A DNA stretch of 64,000 nt from Xenopus tropicalis. Its lineage: Eukaryota; Chordata; Amphibia; Anura; Pipidae. The DNA lies in the NCBI RefSeq assembly GCF_000004195.4, contig NC_030678.2:157211547-157275546 (forward strand), given 5' to 3'. The notes under the pieces were generated by a model. The model was given only the letters and a program-made list of their open reading frames with translations. It searched no databases and had not been told where the DNA came from. Position numbers and translations under genes: made by a program. This document shows, in pieces, positions 43,055 through 55,224 of the stretch (positions within the stretch are counted from its first letter, which is position 1; the number at the start of each line of letters is the position of its first letter).

Positions 43055-45590
43055 ACCTATATATTATCGACTAAACTCTCTATACATCACCTCTTCCTTA
43101 TAATACAGAGCACAATTTTGCACTTTTTGAAATTTGTTATTCTCTGCAACAGAAATCTATCCAATGCTGGATCAAGGAAGGGGGTGCAAAGTGCAAAGAA
43201 TAGAGGCACTGTGCCCCTTTCCAGCCTTAATAAAATACAGCAGGTCTCTGTGCTCTGTTGCAGCTGCCCCCATGAGGGGCATCTACATCCACCACAACTC
43301 CCTTGCTTGTTGGTGTGAATTACATGCGAGTTAGAAAGCGGCAGCATCAGATGTAGGTTGCAAAATGGGCCTGTAATTACTGCCTGCCCTACGGCTGGCC
43401 TGTGTCCACTTTTTTAAATCTGATGTGAGGTGCAGAACACAGACAGAAGTACTTGCTACATGAGCACTAAGAGGCTCCTCCAATAAACAATTTTTTTTAT
43501 AATAAAGATGCATTAGGCCCATCAAAAGCATTGTGTCTGCTATTTCTAACCTTATTCCAGAGTGTTCTGTAGCTAGCCATGCATCCAGTTTATCAGTTCA
43601 TCTGGTTGCATTCATTACCCAGCAATCTTTATTTCAAGAGCCAACTTCTAGAGTGACCACCCTATTCCAGACTGCATCTGTAATGATGAATATGCTCAAC
43701 CAGGCTCAAACACACCCTGCCCCCCAATGTTTCCTACTGGGACCTAGTGTGACCTGAGCCCGGGAAGTGTTGGGCCATGTTAAAGGAAAATTAGGAAAGA
43801 TTTGGAAAGAATTCCTATTTACTTACTTAGATACTCACGGAAGCCCATTTTGAAGGTCACTAGAGTGATATATGTAGTTAAGCACCTTATTTCTATGACA
43901 GATATTCTTAGAACTATGACTATTTACAGTGATATTTACATATGGCTGTAACCTAGCTACAATCAAGCTAGGTCCTGAGTGAGTACTAGAAGTCAAAGGT
44001 GGAATTCACCTGATTAAGTCTAAAAACCACTGCCCTAAGGGAACCTTTCAACACCTGCCCATTAAGACCTTGCTTTATACAAGTATCATAATATTGAATC
44101 AAAATCTTACATATGGCTCTTACTGAACTATAACGTGCACTGTAAGTGCCTTCAAACACCTCTGAACTTGGTTGTAGGGAAGATACTGCTTAATTCTTAG
44201 TTCCGCAGGATATTCATTGCTGGTTTGTAATGATACCAAAGCTAAAAGTAGATCAGGCTAATAAGCAGAAATATTGGCTGAATAATCGGATTTATCCATT
44301 ATTTATATTACGATCCAAAATAAGTTTTGTCTGAGAAACCTTGAACAAGAAGTTATGATCTGAACTGAGCGGTTCAAGACTCAGTAAAGATGATGGATGT
44401 GTTAAAAGACCCAGAACAGAATAGTTATGGGCTAATAAAGTTAGAGAATGCATGCATGGTTTGGCTAAACAAAAGAGTATCTTGCTTTTCCATGAAACAG
44501 CTTAAAGAAATAAATACGTCAGTAGATCTCAGTAGATAGGAAAGTGGGCAGACCACATGGGCTGTTTAGTCTGAATTCTATATTTTTACCCTGATATCAT
44601 TAGTGAAACTGGAAACTTCTCAAAGGGCGGCAAACTATGAAGCCCATCAATAAGCACTGTGTTAGGTGCGGGCCCAATAAAACAATGCGTTATTGTGATA
44701 GGCTCAAATCGCAGAATGCACAGTACGTAAGTTAATACGCCGATGACGTGTGTGGTCTTATAGCTATTTCAATAACTTAATATAGGTACTGCTACAAAAG
44801 TCTCTTCAAGTATCCAAGGAATTGTGTCCAGGAATTTCAACAGCTGCATTTAATGCCCTTACAATACTATTAATTACTTGAAGCTTTTTCTTCTTTGCAA
44901 ACCCCTATAAAATCCACTTCTTTTTAAACAAAACCATGCTTGTTTGGCATTGCAGCAGGCTGGCAGCGAAGGTAGCGCCGCTCGACAATAGCAACAGAAA
45001 AAGAAATAGCTTATATAGATAATATATTGGTATCCATCTCTTGAGTATAAACTCCATCACTTATTCTAGTACACTGGCCTGAAGGTTCTTACTGGATTCC
45101 CTGCAAGCTGAACAAAGTGAAACCAAATTGCCAAGACTTCATTTTTGCAACACAAAGATCTATCATTCAAGGGACAAAAATATTCTTCTCTCATTTGCAA
45201 GCAAACTTGACAAGAACAGATCCCTTTGTAGAGTCCATAATGTGTTTGATTTTTATACAAAAAAGCCATTTTTTCTTTCCCCCCCAGAACGAATGGTTCC
45301 TCCATGAGGAATACATTTATGATTTACGTTTGTGTAATGTTAAATATACAGTACATTTTTGTAAACGGTATGTACTTACACATGTTGATTTAAATGGCTT
45401 TTCTTTTTCTTCTGCCACACATATAGACAAGACAAAGTATTACTGGCCGCTGTATAAACAGTTTACATAACCTGAGAGACCTCGGACATGGTGTGATGCA
45501 TAGAAAAAGGCATTCGTGGCGAAGGCAAACTGAGAGTGAACCCAAGTGTGTGCGTATGTGTGTGTTTTAAAGTTAGGGCCAATAGATAGA
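43055..45590. other. Non-coding sequence, nothing recognised
   Basis: No transposon termini over 2.5 kb. Frames at 43087-43757 on both strands and at 45066-45470 lack domains. 45070-45470 looks repeat-free. Some stretches could be regulatory, but I have no direct evidence. Confidence 0.35.
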
Positions 45591-45606
45591 GGCAAGGAAT
45601 ATGGGG

Positions 45607-45900
45607 CTTTAAAGTATAAGTAAACCCTTAGAAGAAGAAGTTGATGTACAATTTATGAGAGTGCTTTTCTAAGCACTTTTGCAATTTACATTTTTTTTTT
45701 TTTTTTTTTAAATTCGAAGATATTAAGGGTTAAAATTACTGTTAAAATGAATGCATTTTGTTACAACAGAGCCACCTGCTGGTCACTTTTTGAACATGAC
45801 GTAGTAGGACGTGGAGGAAGTTGTCAGAAGAAAGAGGGCTGACCTAAAGTTCTTTTCGTTAGAGAGACGTTAGAAACCATAGATTCAAGCAGGACTGACT
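45607..45900. mobile_element. Possible T2-like MITE remnant
   Basis: The start 'tttaaagtataagtaaaccc' resembles the T2-type start at 32.4 kb ('ttaaaagaataagtaaac'). A long T run follows at about 45691-45709, then 'acagagccacctgctggtca'. The right end is not identified. Confidence 0.45.
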
Positions 45901-46074
45901 GGGGGAAGCACAAAGGCATGGCCTTTCTCACTACCTACTCACCCCTAACTTGCACATAATTTACACCCTTTAGGGATCATTTATAAAACCCTAGATTAAA
46001 CGATCTGCAGTGCTGTACTTACTGTTTTGTATAGCCAGTTACAGAAGCCGCAGACACAAGTACTAGAGCACTAA

Positions 46075-46479
46075 GGCTGAAGCCACACATGGCGTTTTTC
46101 CGCTGCGTTTTTTCTCAGCCTAAAAACGCCGCACAAGCCACACAGCCCCTGACTATGGCGTTTTTCAGCCTAGTACTGGTGACGTAGCAAATCCCGTTTC
46201 CATGGTGCTAATAGTGCGAAATAGCAAAGCTGCGTATTTCCGCTAGGTCTGGCAGCTGCCTTTGCGTATACATAGGAATAGCTGGCTGTGCAAATACTGG
46301 CGTATTTCGGCCTATGCTTGAAAAATCCGTGCTAAGGCGTTTTTTAGCGTATTTCCGCATTGTGTGGTTTGCTTCGAGGCTTTTCAAGCTATTTCTATGG
46401 ATGATGATATTGGGCGTTTTTCAGCCGCCGAGAGAATTAGAAAATACGCAGCAGAAAAACGCCACGTGTGGCATCAGCC
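46075..46479. mobile_element. PIF/Harbinger-type MITE with TAA duplication
   Basis: Ends ggctgaagccacacatgg and ccacgtgtggcatcagcc are inverted, with TAA on both sides (46072-46074 and 46480-46482). It is highly similar to the element at 41.75-42.16 kb in the same orientation. The frames at 46314-46741 are not genes. Confidence 0.92.
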
Positions 46480-46489
46480 TAAGGGGCAC

Positions 46490-47425
46490 AAACTCATGCT
46501 CCTTAGTGCTCAATTATCCGGCACTTGCCTCTGGTGCATTAAAAATACATCACAAAGAAGAGAGTGCAAGTTAGGGGGCAGAAGAGGGGGGATATGTGCC
46601 TTTACCCCACAAATACAGGCTATGAACACAGGCAGGACTGTAGGTTGTTGCGCTCTGTTTTGGAGCACAAAGACTTGTGCCTATGAGCGCTCATGGTGGG
46701 GCAGATTGCACAGAGAAATAACATTCCCCTTCCCCCACTGATTTAATATGACCCATAACTGTAGTTGCATTTAATGCTTTATCTGGATGATGACAGCTTT
46801 TATTTTGAATAAAAGCACATATAAATTGCTTAATAATGAATCTGTAATTATACAATCCCTTATTAAACATTTTGGTTATAATATTTATGCTGTGTCAGTA
46901 AACGTTATGCATTGGTGTGGAAGGTGTAAGTAGGTATTTATATTATGCTACGCCTTTTCTTTTCCTTATCCTTCAGTCTAGTTGGACTATGCCAGGTACC
47001 ATTCCAACCTCACAAGGGGAGAATCCATTCTGGCCTGAAAATGACAACTGAATAAATTGGCTTGGTTAGTAATTGTTACAAATAATAAAAAGTGCAATAG
47101 AAACTATGCTTGTGCCCTAATTCTGTTTCACTGCCCTAATTAGTGCCCTCATTTACATGCGCTGTTCAAGTGCCCTCATTTCTTGCACCATACTGTTACT
47201 GCATGTGGAAAAAGTGATAAATGTTTCAGTAAAATCTAAATATATCTAAAAATAGATATATACATATTAACCGTCCTGCCCTGATCATATTTAATACCTG
47301 CCCCTTCAGAGAAGAACAATTTGCTTCTCAAGGTGAATCCTTCATCTAAAACATGCAGCTGACTCGCTGTTATCACTTGCTTATTGTCTATTTCTTAATA
47401 GAATCCGTCCTTCCCAAATTTCCTT
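46490..47425. other. Non-coding sequence, nothing recognised
   Basis: No gene or transposon termini recognised. Confidence 0.35.
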
Positions 47426-47434
47426 TAGCTCTAA

Positions 47435-47711
47435 GGGCTCTGGCACACGCGACAAATCTCCCTGTTTGCGGCGACTAATCTCCCCGAGTTGCCATCCCAT
47501 GCCATCCCACCGGCGACAATGTAAGTCGCCGGTGGGATGGCACACGCGGCGGCGCGATTTCGGCAAAAATTTGCCGAAATCGCCTGCTCAGCGTGTGCCA
47601 TCCCACCGGCAACTTACATTGTCGCAGGTGGGATGGCAATTCGGGGAGATTAGTCGCCCGCGAACAGGGAGATTTGTCGCGGGCGACTAATCTCCCCGTG
47701 TGCCAGAGCCC
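47435..47711. mobile_element. PIF/Harbinger-type MITE, GGGCTCTGGCACAC ends
   Basis: Ends gggctctggcacacgc and gtgtgccagagccc are inverted, with TAA on both sides (47432-47434 and 47712-47714). The interior is a long hairpin: 'catcccaccggcgacaatgt' pairs with 'acattgtcgcaggtgggatg', and inside it 'cgatttcggcaaaaatttgc' is self-complementary. Overlapping frames on both strands arise from the hairpin and are not genes. Confidence 0.92.
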
Positions 47712-47719
47712 TAAGACTT

Positions 47720-48000
47720 TGATGGGAAAGACTGTGTTCTATATTTTGGTCACAACAGCCTTTTGTTTGTATTGAGAGTGTGTGAAAGCAAAAAGTTGAA
47801 TGAGGTTTCTAGGGCAAAGATGCAGAGGCAGAGAGGGGGAGAGTTGATGATAGTGAATATCCAAATACAAAAATTACATTTTAATAATGAGATATAGTTT
47901 ATTGATATTTTACTTAGGTACCACTTTGATATTTGGGCTATGATCAATGTGCTACTGTGTAGCATATTTCAGTTGAAAATGGGGTGCTGTTGTATCCTAT
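47720..48000. other. Non-coding sequence, nothing recognised
   Basis: No gene or repeat recognised. Confidence 0.3.
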
Positions 48001-48001
48001 A

Positions 48002-48424
48002 AGTGCTGTCCAACCAGTGGTGTAACTAGGCTGAGCTGGGCCCCCACTCATAAAAAAATCTTTGGAGAGGCCCAGCGCAGAGTAGCGAATTCACCTGGCC
48101 TCTTCCCCCTGCTTGGTCACATTTAAATCCCCGCTCTCCTACCTGAGAGCTCGCGGGAAGTCATAATTAATATGAAACAATCTAAGAACCAGACACAACA
48201 GTCGGAGTCCCCCTGCCCTCCCCCACCCCGCCCGCAACCGCTTCTTCTTTTGCTACACCACTTTGTCTAACTTATTACATGTCATAGGCCAAATATGTTT
48301 CATACAGTGTATTAAAGGGTCAGATTATATTAAAATAATACAAATTGATATTGCCCTTGAGCAGACTGGGGGCTCCTTTGAAGGACCACATCTAGCCTGC
48401 ATACTTCCAGCTGTACAGCCCTGT
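48002..48424. mobile_element. hAT-like element (cagGGCTGTCCAAC family), host of a nested MITE
   Basis: The left end is a degraded gtgctgtccaac and the right end is cttccagctgtacagccctg. The interior 'cataggccaaatatg' matches 'cccataggccagatgtggcc' at 9.2 kb once the nested element at 48015-48263 is removed. Confidence 0.65.
48015..48263. mobile_element. hAT-like MITE, CAGTGGTGTAACTA family, nested
   Basis: Starts cagtggtgtaactagg and ends tgctacaccactt. Flanking 8-mers tgtccaac (48007-48014) and tgtctaac (48264-48271) agree at 7 of 8. A related copy at 58.98 kb has a perfect duplication. The interior is G/C-rich and pyrimidine-rich on its right side. Confidence 0.8.
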
Positions 48425-48429
48425 CCTAA

Positions 48430-50940
48430 AAGGGATGCAGCATGGAAAGGGTTGGGGGTAGACGTCAGATGGAGGGCCATGAGGTTGCATTCCCACTGGG
48501 CCCCTATGCTGGGTAAGTACAGGCCTGGTTAGGACCCCCTGATGCCTCTCGTTGGATAACAAAATCAGGTGTAAGGAAGACCAGGGGAAGAAGTGCTGGG
48601 GGAATGAGAACTAACGGGTGCGCTCTTGTGCACCTTAGTGCCCTTGAATTAGGAAGCTCAAATTTTGTTTTGTTTCTTTGGCAGGATTTCTAGTCCACCA
48701 TGCCCTGATATGAACTAACACTGTACTAAGCTTTAATTAAGATATGTTCTTTTTGTTTTAAATTTGCTCTGAGGGAGGTAGCTGTGCCTTAGCGCTGATA
48801 CAACCTCTCGAAGAAGTTATTGCTCTTTTGGTTGAACATGACAGCAAGATTATACCTTAAAAATGTAGCAATTAATCAGTGCCCAGAATATTTCTTTCCC
48901 ATTACATCCTCACTATTTATGCAATATTTGTTTAAGAATGTTGTGGTTGGACGGGTCAATGAAGTAACCAAAACCAGCACCCTGAAGAGCCCCAACCTTT
49001 AACAACATCACCAATGAACCTTTGCCTTTTAATGATGGGAGATTAAATGCCATATGTTGAAATCAAGATCCATGATATTATACTTTGTAGGCGGATTCCA
49101 AATTTCCATTCTTATAGAAAGTACAAGCTGGTTTTCTCTTTGCAGCTGATTAGGTAGTGAGGTAATCTTGATGTATCTGCTTCCAAATGGTACATGGCTT
49201 TCAACTATGAACTCACCCAGGATGGTCTTTACTCTGTTTCTTTTTCTTGGTATATCCTTATAAAAACATGGCAGTATCCATGGCTGCTTCTGGGTAGGGA
49301 AGAGAAGGCCATTGCCATGGATCTAAAGAAACAGAGGTGGAAAACTTACACAGGACATATTACACTTAGTAACAATACATATAAGTATATGCGTCAGGGA
49401 TATCCGACCTCCTCTGGATGTTACTGAATTGCCTTCAGCTCTTGGTACATTTCAGCAACAGGTTTAGGACACCAGGGTGATCAAATATTGCCAATATAGG
49501 AATCTCTGTGATTAAACCATGGAGACAGAATTCCAGATACAATTCTATTACAGAATGTCCCTTTATTTTATTGTAATGTCACCACTATATGCAATGTTTC
49601 AGGTTGAAAAAACTCCCCGACGTACACCTGAACAAGATGGCGGTGGCCTCCAGAATGGTGTGCACACACAATAGTTGCAGCAGGTCGCCCCATGATTAAT
49701 ATAATTACCCCCCACCTAGCAAGGGCCCCAGCTTTCATGGATTGCATCCCCCTCTTGTCCAACTCCAACCCCAAGGCAGGTCGTCACATTTTCAGACTTT
49801 GTTTTATTGGAATTTTCCATCTGAACACAAGTAACGGGTTTCCAGGCTCTCAAATTTCATTGACCACACTTTAAACAAAAGAAATATTGTTGGAGGGTTT
49901 TGAGTTATGTGTACAGGGAATCGGGGATGGAGCTAATGCTTATGTCAGAATAACGAAGCGGCCAGTTCCAGATACTTTCGATCATGCTATCATTTTTTAA
50001 TGTTTTGGATTTTCTGGAATCCAACAGCAGCTGAAATCTGTCAAAACTGTTTAAGTATGTGTGCAGTCATCCGCATAGAAAATAAAAACAGCCTGGTTTA
50101 AAGGGGGGAAGGTAAATAGCAGAGCCTGAGAAACTGGAAACATGTTCATTTGGCATACAAAGGAAATTCTTAAAAGGCATTACAGGCTCTAAAACTCATT
50201 AATCATAAATTAAAAAAAAAAAAAAAAAAGAATGAAACGCACATCTACACATCCCTCAGTTATTACAATAGCAACGTGCGAGTGTGTGTGTTTGTGTTAG
50301 CGCAGTCTACCAACGATTTAAGTGTGAAGTAAAAGCAAACGCATGATACCCGTGTGAAATAGTACAAGTTTGGATCAAGCTCATGGATTTTTAGATTCTG
50401 AAATTGGTGCAAACGGAGATCTAGGACCTTATTGCTTTTAGTCTCACAACGGAAAACCAAAAACATGATTTTGTTACCCTTTGGACTAAATAAGTAACAT
50501 TAATATGTAAGTTAAAAAACTAAAAACATAGGTTTGTCTACATTTTTTATATATTTAATTTATCTTATTAGTCGTTTCCACTAAAACCACAAATGGCAAG
50601 TGATTAATTAAAACAGGCGTGGAAGAAAAGCACGAACAAAGAAAATGTGGAAATAGTCAAAAATCCCAAAAACCTCTAATACCACAAAGGGAAGAAAGAT
50701 CTTCCAGTTGTAAAAAGAACACCTGCCCTTGACTTTAGATGGTGTATATTTTCTTTTGAGTTTTTTGCAGTTTTGACACATATTAAATGTTAAGAAAATC
50801 ATGTTTTTTAACAAATCATGGAAAAAAAAGAAATGCAAATGTTAGCAGATGCCCCCCAATGTATGGGTTTCAATTGTTGATAAGTGCACCCTAAAAGAGC
50901 TCCCCTAAAACATGTAGAGAGATGTGGAAAAAACTTAAGG
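48430..50940. other. Non-coding sequence, nothing recognised
   Basis: No gene or transposon termini over 2.5 kb. An A run is at about 50210-50229. Frames at 49194-49427, 50263-50466 and 50608-50838 have no recognisable domain. Confidence 0.35.
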
Positions 50941-50955
50941 TAACTCAAGTATGTC

Positions 50956-51240
50956 CAGTGGCATAAGAAGAAGCAGATACTGCATTATAGAAGAAGCAGA
51001 CACTGCATTCACAAGTGGGAGGGGCCCAGGGGACAGGGGGGCCCAGACCGCAGGGTCAGCTTCCTCTATAGCTTTTAAGAGAACCCCCCACCCCTCTGCT
51101 TTCCTACCTGAGAATGAGCCGCCAGGGAGCGGGGACCCTAGTAGGCAAGTGGGAATGGTGGTATGTAGTGGATGCAATACACACTGAGCCCCTCCAAAGA
51201 TTTTTTTTGCAAGGGTTCCCAGCGCCATTGGCTATGTTTT
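50956..51240. mobile_element. Decayed hAT-like MITE, CAGTGGCATAA type
   Basis: Starts cagtggcataagaagaagc. An 18-20 bp tandem duplication ('gcagatactgcattatagaa' then 'gcagacactgcattcacaag') follows, then 'gggaggggcccaggggac'. The text resembles 48.0 and 59.0 kb family members ('cagggtcagcttcctctata' against 'cagggtctgcttcctctgta'). The right end is not clear. Confidence 0.55.
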
Positions 51241-52085
51241 GTAGTTCCTATGTGAAAGTGTCTAAAGCCAATTGTGTACAGACTAAAGGAAGTGCTATAT
51301 AACTGGATGACCTGTGGTATAAACAATCAGACCACCTGTGAATATCTGGGTAGGTATGCCCACCATAACTTCCCCACTGGATATGCAGGATCAGTTAATA
51401 TAGCCCCACCTGTATATAAAACAAGAGATGGGCTTGGGCTATTATAAGTCTTTTGGTCTTATCTAAGCAAGGGTGTAAATGCATACAGACCTTGGGGTAG
51501 GAGTCCCAGTAGAGTCTGGACTGGGGTACTCAGAGTGAGGGATAGTTAGAATGAGCACTACTATATGTCTTGTTATAGGGGCTTCAGCAGCCTAAGGCAG
51601 AGAGGGTATGTATCTATGAAATGTAGGCCCAAATAAGAAATTGTAATGGGTTTAGTATAACTTCTGTTGGTATCCACCATTGCACTGACCTTATGTAAAT
51701 ATGGTAGAATGAAAAATTTCCCCTAAAAGAATATATAATTCCCAGAGAACATAGTGCCCAGAGAACATAGTGCCCAGAGAACAAAAGGGACACTTGTACA
51801 GTTGTCATTGCCAAGGACCTTGATGTGGCACATGATCTTAGATTGCATATATTTATACCAGTTTAATTCATTTGTTTTAATCTCTTTTCTCTATTCACAT
51901 GGGCATAAGGCCAGTGCTGTACTTGGTGTCATGGGGAATCGGCCTTAGGAACAATGGATTGTGGAAACAAGTTTATTCTTATTCTTTTTATAAAAATATA
52001 TAATTTTAGTAAATCTGCCCCATAGCAATGTCTCATCACTGTACATCTCAGCACTTATTATCCTCCTATTTATGTCTGCAATTTA
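51241..52085. other. Non-coding sequence with a small tandem repeat
   Basis: No gene. At 51743-51782 'cccagagaacatagtg' occurs three times in tandem (period about 16 bp). Confidence 0.4.
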
Positions 52086-52091
52086 CCTACA

Positions 52092-52225
52092 CCCTTAGAT
52101 TGCAAGCTCTACAGGGCAGAGGCCTCCTTTCTTTTGTCTGCTAACAATCAGTACTTAATCTCTTTTGTTTATTTATATTATATTATTGCAAATTGTTTAT
52201 GGTACATTGTATATTGTATTGTTTT
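52092..52225 (+). mobile_element. Partial L2-type LINE 3' tail
   Basis: Contains 'ttagattgcaagctctacag' and 'ggcagaggcctcc', matching the tail at 23.99 kb. It then diverges without the 'cagcgctgcg' block. Confidence 0.6.
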
Positions 52226-52229
52226 AGTC

Positions 52230-53345
52230 TACAGCACATACACAAGCAGCATTATCTAGATAAAAGTACACATAAAAACATACATTCTGGCAAGAACAAT
52301 AATCCACAGATAAATAAATAAAGCTTAGTGGCTGAGAGTAATAACAAATAACATAAATAACCAAAAAATTATACAGTAGCACCACCTTTAGCACAGGGAT
52401 TTGAAAGTGCTGTTAAAAACAATCCAGAAAGTCAATAAGCATGCAATTCAATCTAAATCATCAGCACATGTATCATATTAACTTAATTATTATAGCAGGA
52501 TGCATGGAATAATTACTATGTCAATAAGTCTACAGTAAGACCTACTATCAGAAATCCACTTTTTCCTCTTGGGCGCCCTTACAACATAAATAGTTTGGGT
52601 GCTGTATGATGTCATTACAGGCCAATACTCGGCCAATAAAGGGGCCCCAAACTTATCCCCAAATATCCCCTGATGACTTCCCTGCTGCAGAACCAAATAT
52701 GTTTTTTCACTGTATTTTAAACTGGTTTTTAATCTGGTTGACTTCCTACCATGGCTCTTTTGCTTCTTACACTTCTATTTATATACCTATTAATATACTT
52801 ATTTACTTCTATTTCTATACTTTCTCTGGCAACGTAATTGTGCTAGAGTCAACCTGTGTCTAAGGATCTATGTGAATTTTGCTAATCTACTGTATATTCC
52901 AATCTACTGTATCCTAGTCCCTATTAAAGTAAACTGTTTTCCTTTGTTTGTATATTAAGTTTGAATTAAAGCTCAGTTCATGAGCTAAGAGGACCCCTGG
53001 CCAAATGTTGAAATTTGCTCAATATTATTGAGCACTGCCGATGGATGTTGCTAAGTGCTGCCAGATAGGAGACATTGCTGATTGAAGACAACAAGCCTCG
53101 TGGGTGTCATTGCTAAACACAGCCTATAGGTAGGTTTGAAGCTTCTTCCCTATGCCTTGATAATCTCCCTGATAATCTACCAGTCATAAAGAGAAGAGTT
53201 CTGATGGCTAAAGTGTAGAGGTCCTCTATAAATCCAATATGATGATGGATTCCAGTAAGGTTACAATGCAATTCCATGTTTTGGGAACAGGTCACATTAA
53301 ATATGTGGTATAAAGCAAATTAACTTGCTAATTCATGCCTTCCTC
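52230..53345. other. Non-coding sequence, nothing recognised
   Basis: No gene or transposon termini recognised. Frames at 52490-52863 and 53113-53295 have no domain. Confidence 0.35.
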
Positions 53346-53349
53346 AGCA

Positions 53350-54500
53350 TTATGATGGAATACCACATGACTAATTCATGCGCCAAGAAAACATCATTGT
53401 GCTGTAAATAGGCGTAGCAAGTGGGTGATCAATCAGCCCTCATGTGCCTGAAATATAAATATGGTGAACAGCCCTGCGTATAATTAGTGGAACTATATAA
53501 GAATATGATTTAATTACAGACAAGATGAGAGTACAAGGGAATTAGAATGTTAAGAAGCTTTTAAAAATCCCATGTCCTTTTCCCCTCTGTTTACTTTGCG
53601 TTGCTAAAAGAGGTCTCCAAACCCAAAAACGATTTTGAGATTATGTAATACATGCGATTGACAACAGTCTTTGATCTGCAAACCTCAACAAACAGGTCAC
53701 CTTTCTGCTCTGAAATCATGAAATAGGTTTCATTTTGTGAGTAGCCTCAAACAAAAAAAAAAAAACAGTCCCATTGCTCTAGTGAAATATATTAGGTTTG
53801 ATGTATTTGGCTTTATGGGCCTTTATAGTTGCCAACGCTACATTGTCTGAAGTCTCAAACTGAAAATTATAATGTTATTTGAGAAGTCGTATAGAGTCTT
53901 TTGTGGGATCGGAGGAGCGCAAATGATGTAATCTTAACTCGAATTGCAGGTGTGAAGCTGAATGGTGCCAGGACAAGCACCTGGTTTTAATGTTCAATTT
54001 GGCTTCATTTCAGCCGGCCCTACTGTACTACTACTGAAGAAAACCAAAATAAAATAACATCCATGTTATGTCGGGAAAAATCCTTAAGAGCATTAAAACA
54101 TTAGTAGAAAAATATATCAACATCTTCAGCAGTGAGGCCATTGGAAGCCTCCATTAAATTCGGGGGAATGAACTCTGCCTGTACGCTCATATGGTAGCAG
54201 CCTGAATGTGAATAAACAAGGTTCCAAAGCGCCATCACTTTACTGGCCAAAACTACGTATTAGTGCAAAAGTGTATAATTACTCCGAGTGATAATTGGCT
54301 TGCACATATGTTTGCATTCTCCTGGCCCACACCGGGCAAATAACAATTAGCCTGCCTCAGATGGAGAGTTTATATTCCCAGTATTCCCCTAATTGACACC
54401 ACTTGAAAGAATATTATACACGGACATTATCTATGGTTATCGTGACTATGCAGAATATTTCATGCATTTGGCCTGTTTTCGTGTGTTACCATGTCAACCC
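53350..54500. other. Longest repeat-free stretch, candidate conserved non-coding DNA
   Basis: No transposon words, no gene and no long open frame. The text includes many homeodomain-type cores (ATTA/TAAT), CAGATGG and TGACA-like words, and octamer-like 'atttcatgcatttggcc'. This texture is typical of conserved non-coding elements near developmental genes. Conservation itself cannot be seen in a single sequence, so this is a candidate only. Confidence 0.35.
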
Positions 54501-54955
54501 TGAGAACGAGTTAGGGTATCTTTTTTTATGTCACTTTAAAGTGTTTTCCCATCCAATGTGTGTCCACAATGTGTTATAAATTAATATAAGGCCTTTGTGG
54601 GCTATGTATTCAGCTCCTGGAAGTCTAGACACAAATTTTATGTTTCTGTCTGTGCAGACTCTGAAATAATCTTGTTATAGGGCTGCTCTATTTTTGACAA
54701 TCACTGAATATTAAAGGAACTTATGACAAGGTAGGGATGGACCTCCAGTACACGGCACACAATGAATGCTTGTAGCTTATATATATAATTAGTAAGGGAC
54801 AACAATTAAACAGCACATTTACTATTAGTTAAACAAGAACTGTAGTATTAATTGGGATGAATTAAGGTCCTGCCCTGAAAACCTGAAAATGCAACTGTTT
54901 AAATGAGAACAAAAGCATATAAAAAAAATGGCCTCATCCAGCAGCCTCCATCCCC
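54501..54955. other. Non-coding sequence, nothing recognised
   Basis: No gene or repeat termini recognised. Confidence 0.3.
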
Positions 54956-54961
54956 ATTCCC

Positions 54962-55220
54962 CTTAGGGTTGCACCTAGCCAACATTTCACTGGCCTAGCC
55001 AGTAAAATACCAGCCAGGGCCAGTATTACAACTTTACTTGTAATAACTTGTCCTCCTCCCCCAAACCACCTCCGATCCCCTCTCCCAGCTCCCTTTCTAT
55101 CCTGCCCTGCTCACTATTTTCCCCTTATATGTGGCCCACCAAATTCATGGCCTACCCTATTTATATCACAGCTCCACCCCTGGTGTCATGGACCTGCCCT
55201 CTTGTCTTGTGGACCCACCC
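54962..55220. mobile_element. Possible decayed transposon, GGGTTGCACCTAGCC type
   Basis: Begins tagggttgcacctagccaac, then 'cactggcctagccagtaaa' and a pyrimidine-rich stretch 'tgtcctcctcccccaaacc'. The inverted counterpart of its first part appears near 18.6 kb. The right end is not identified. The overlapping plus frame of 62 codons is proline-rich only by composition. Confidence 0.45.
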
Positions 55221-55224
55221 CTGC

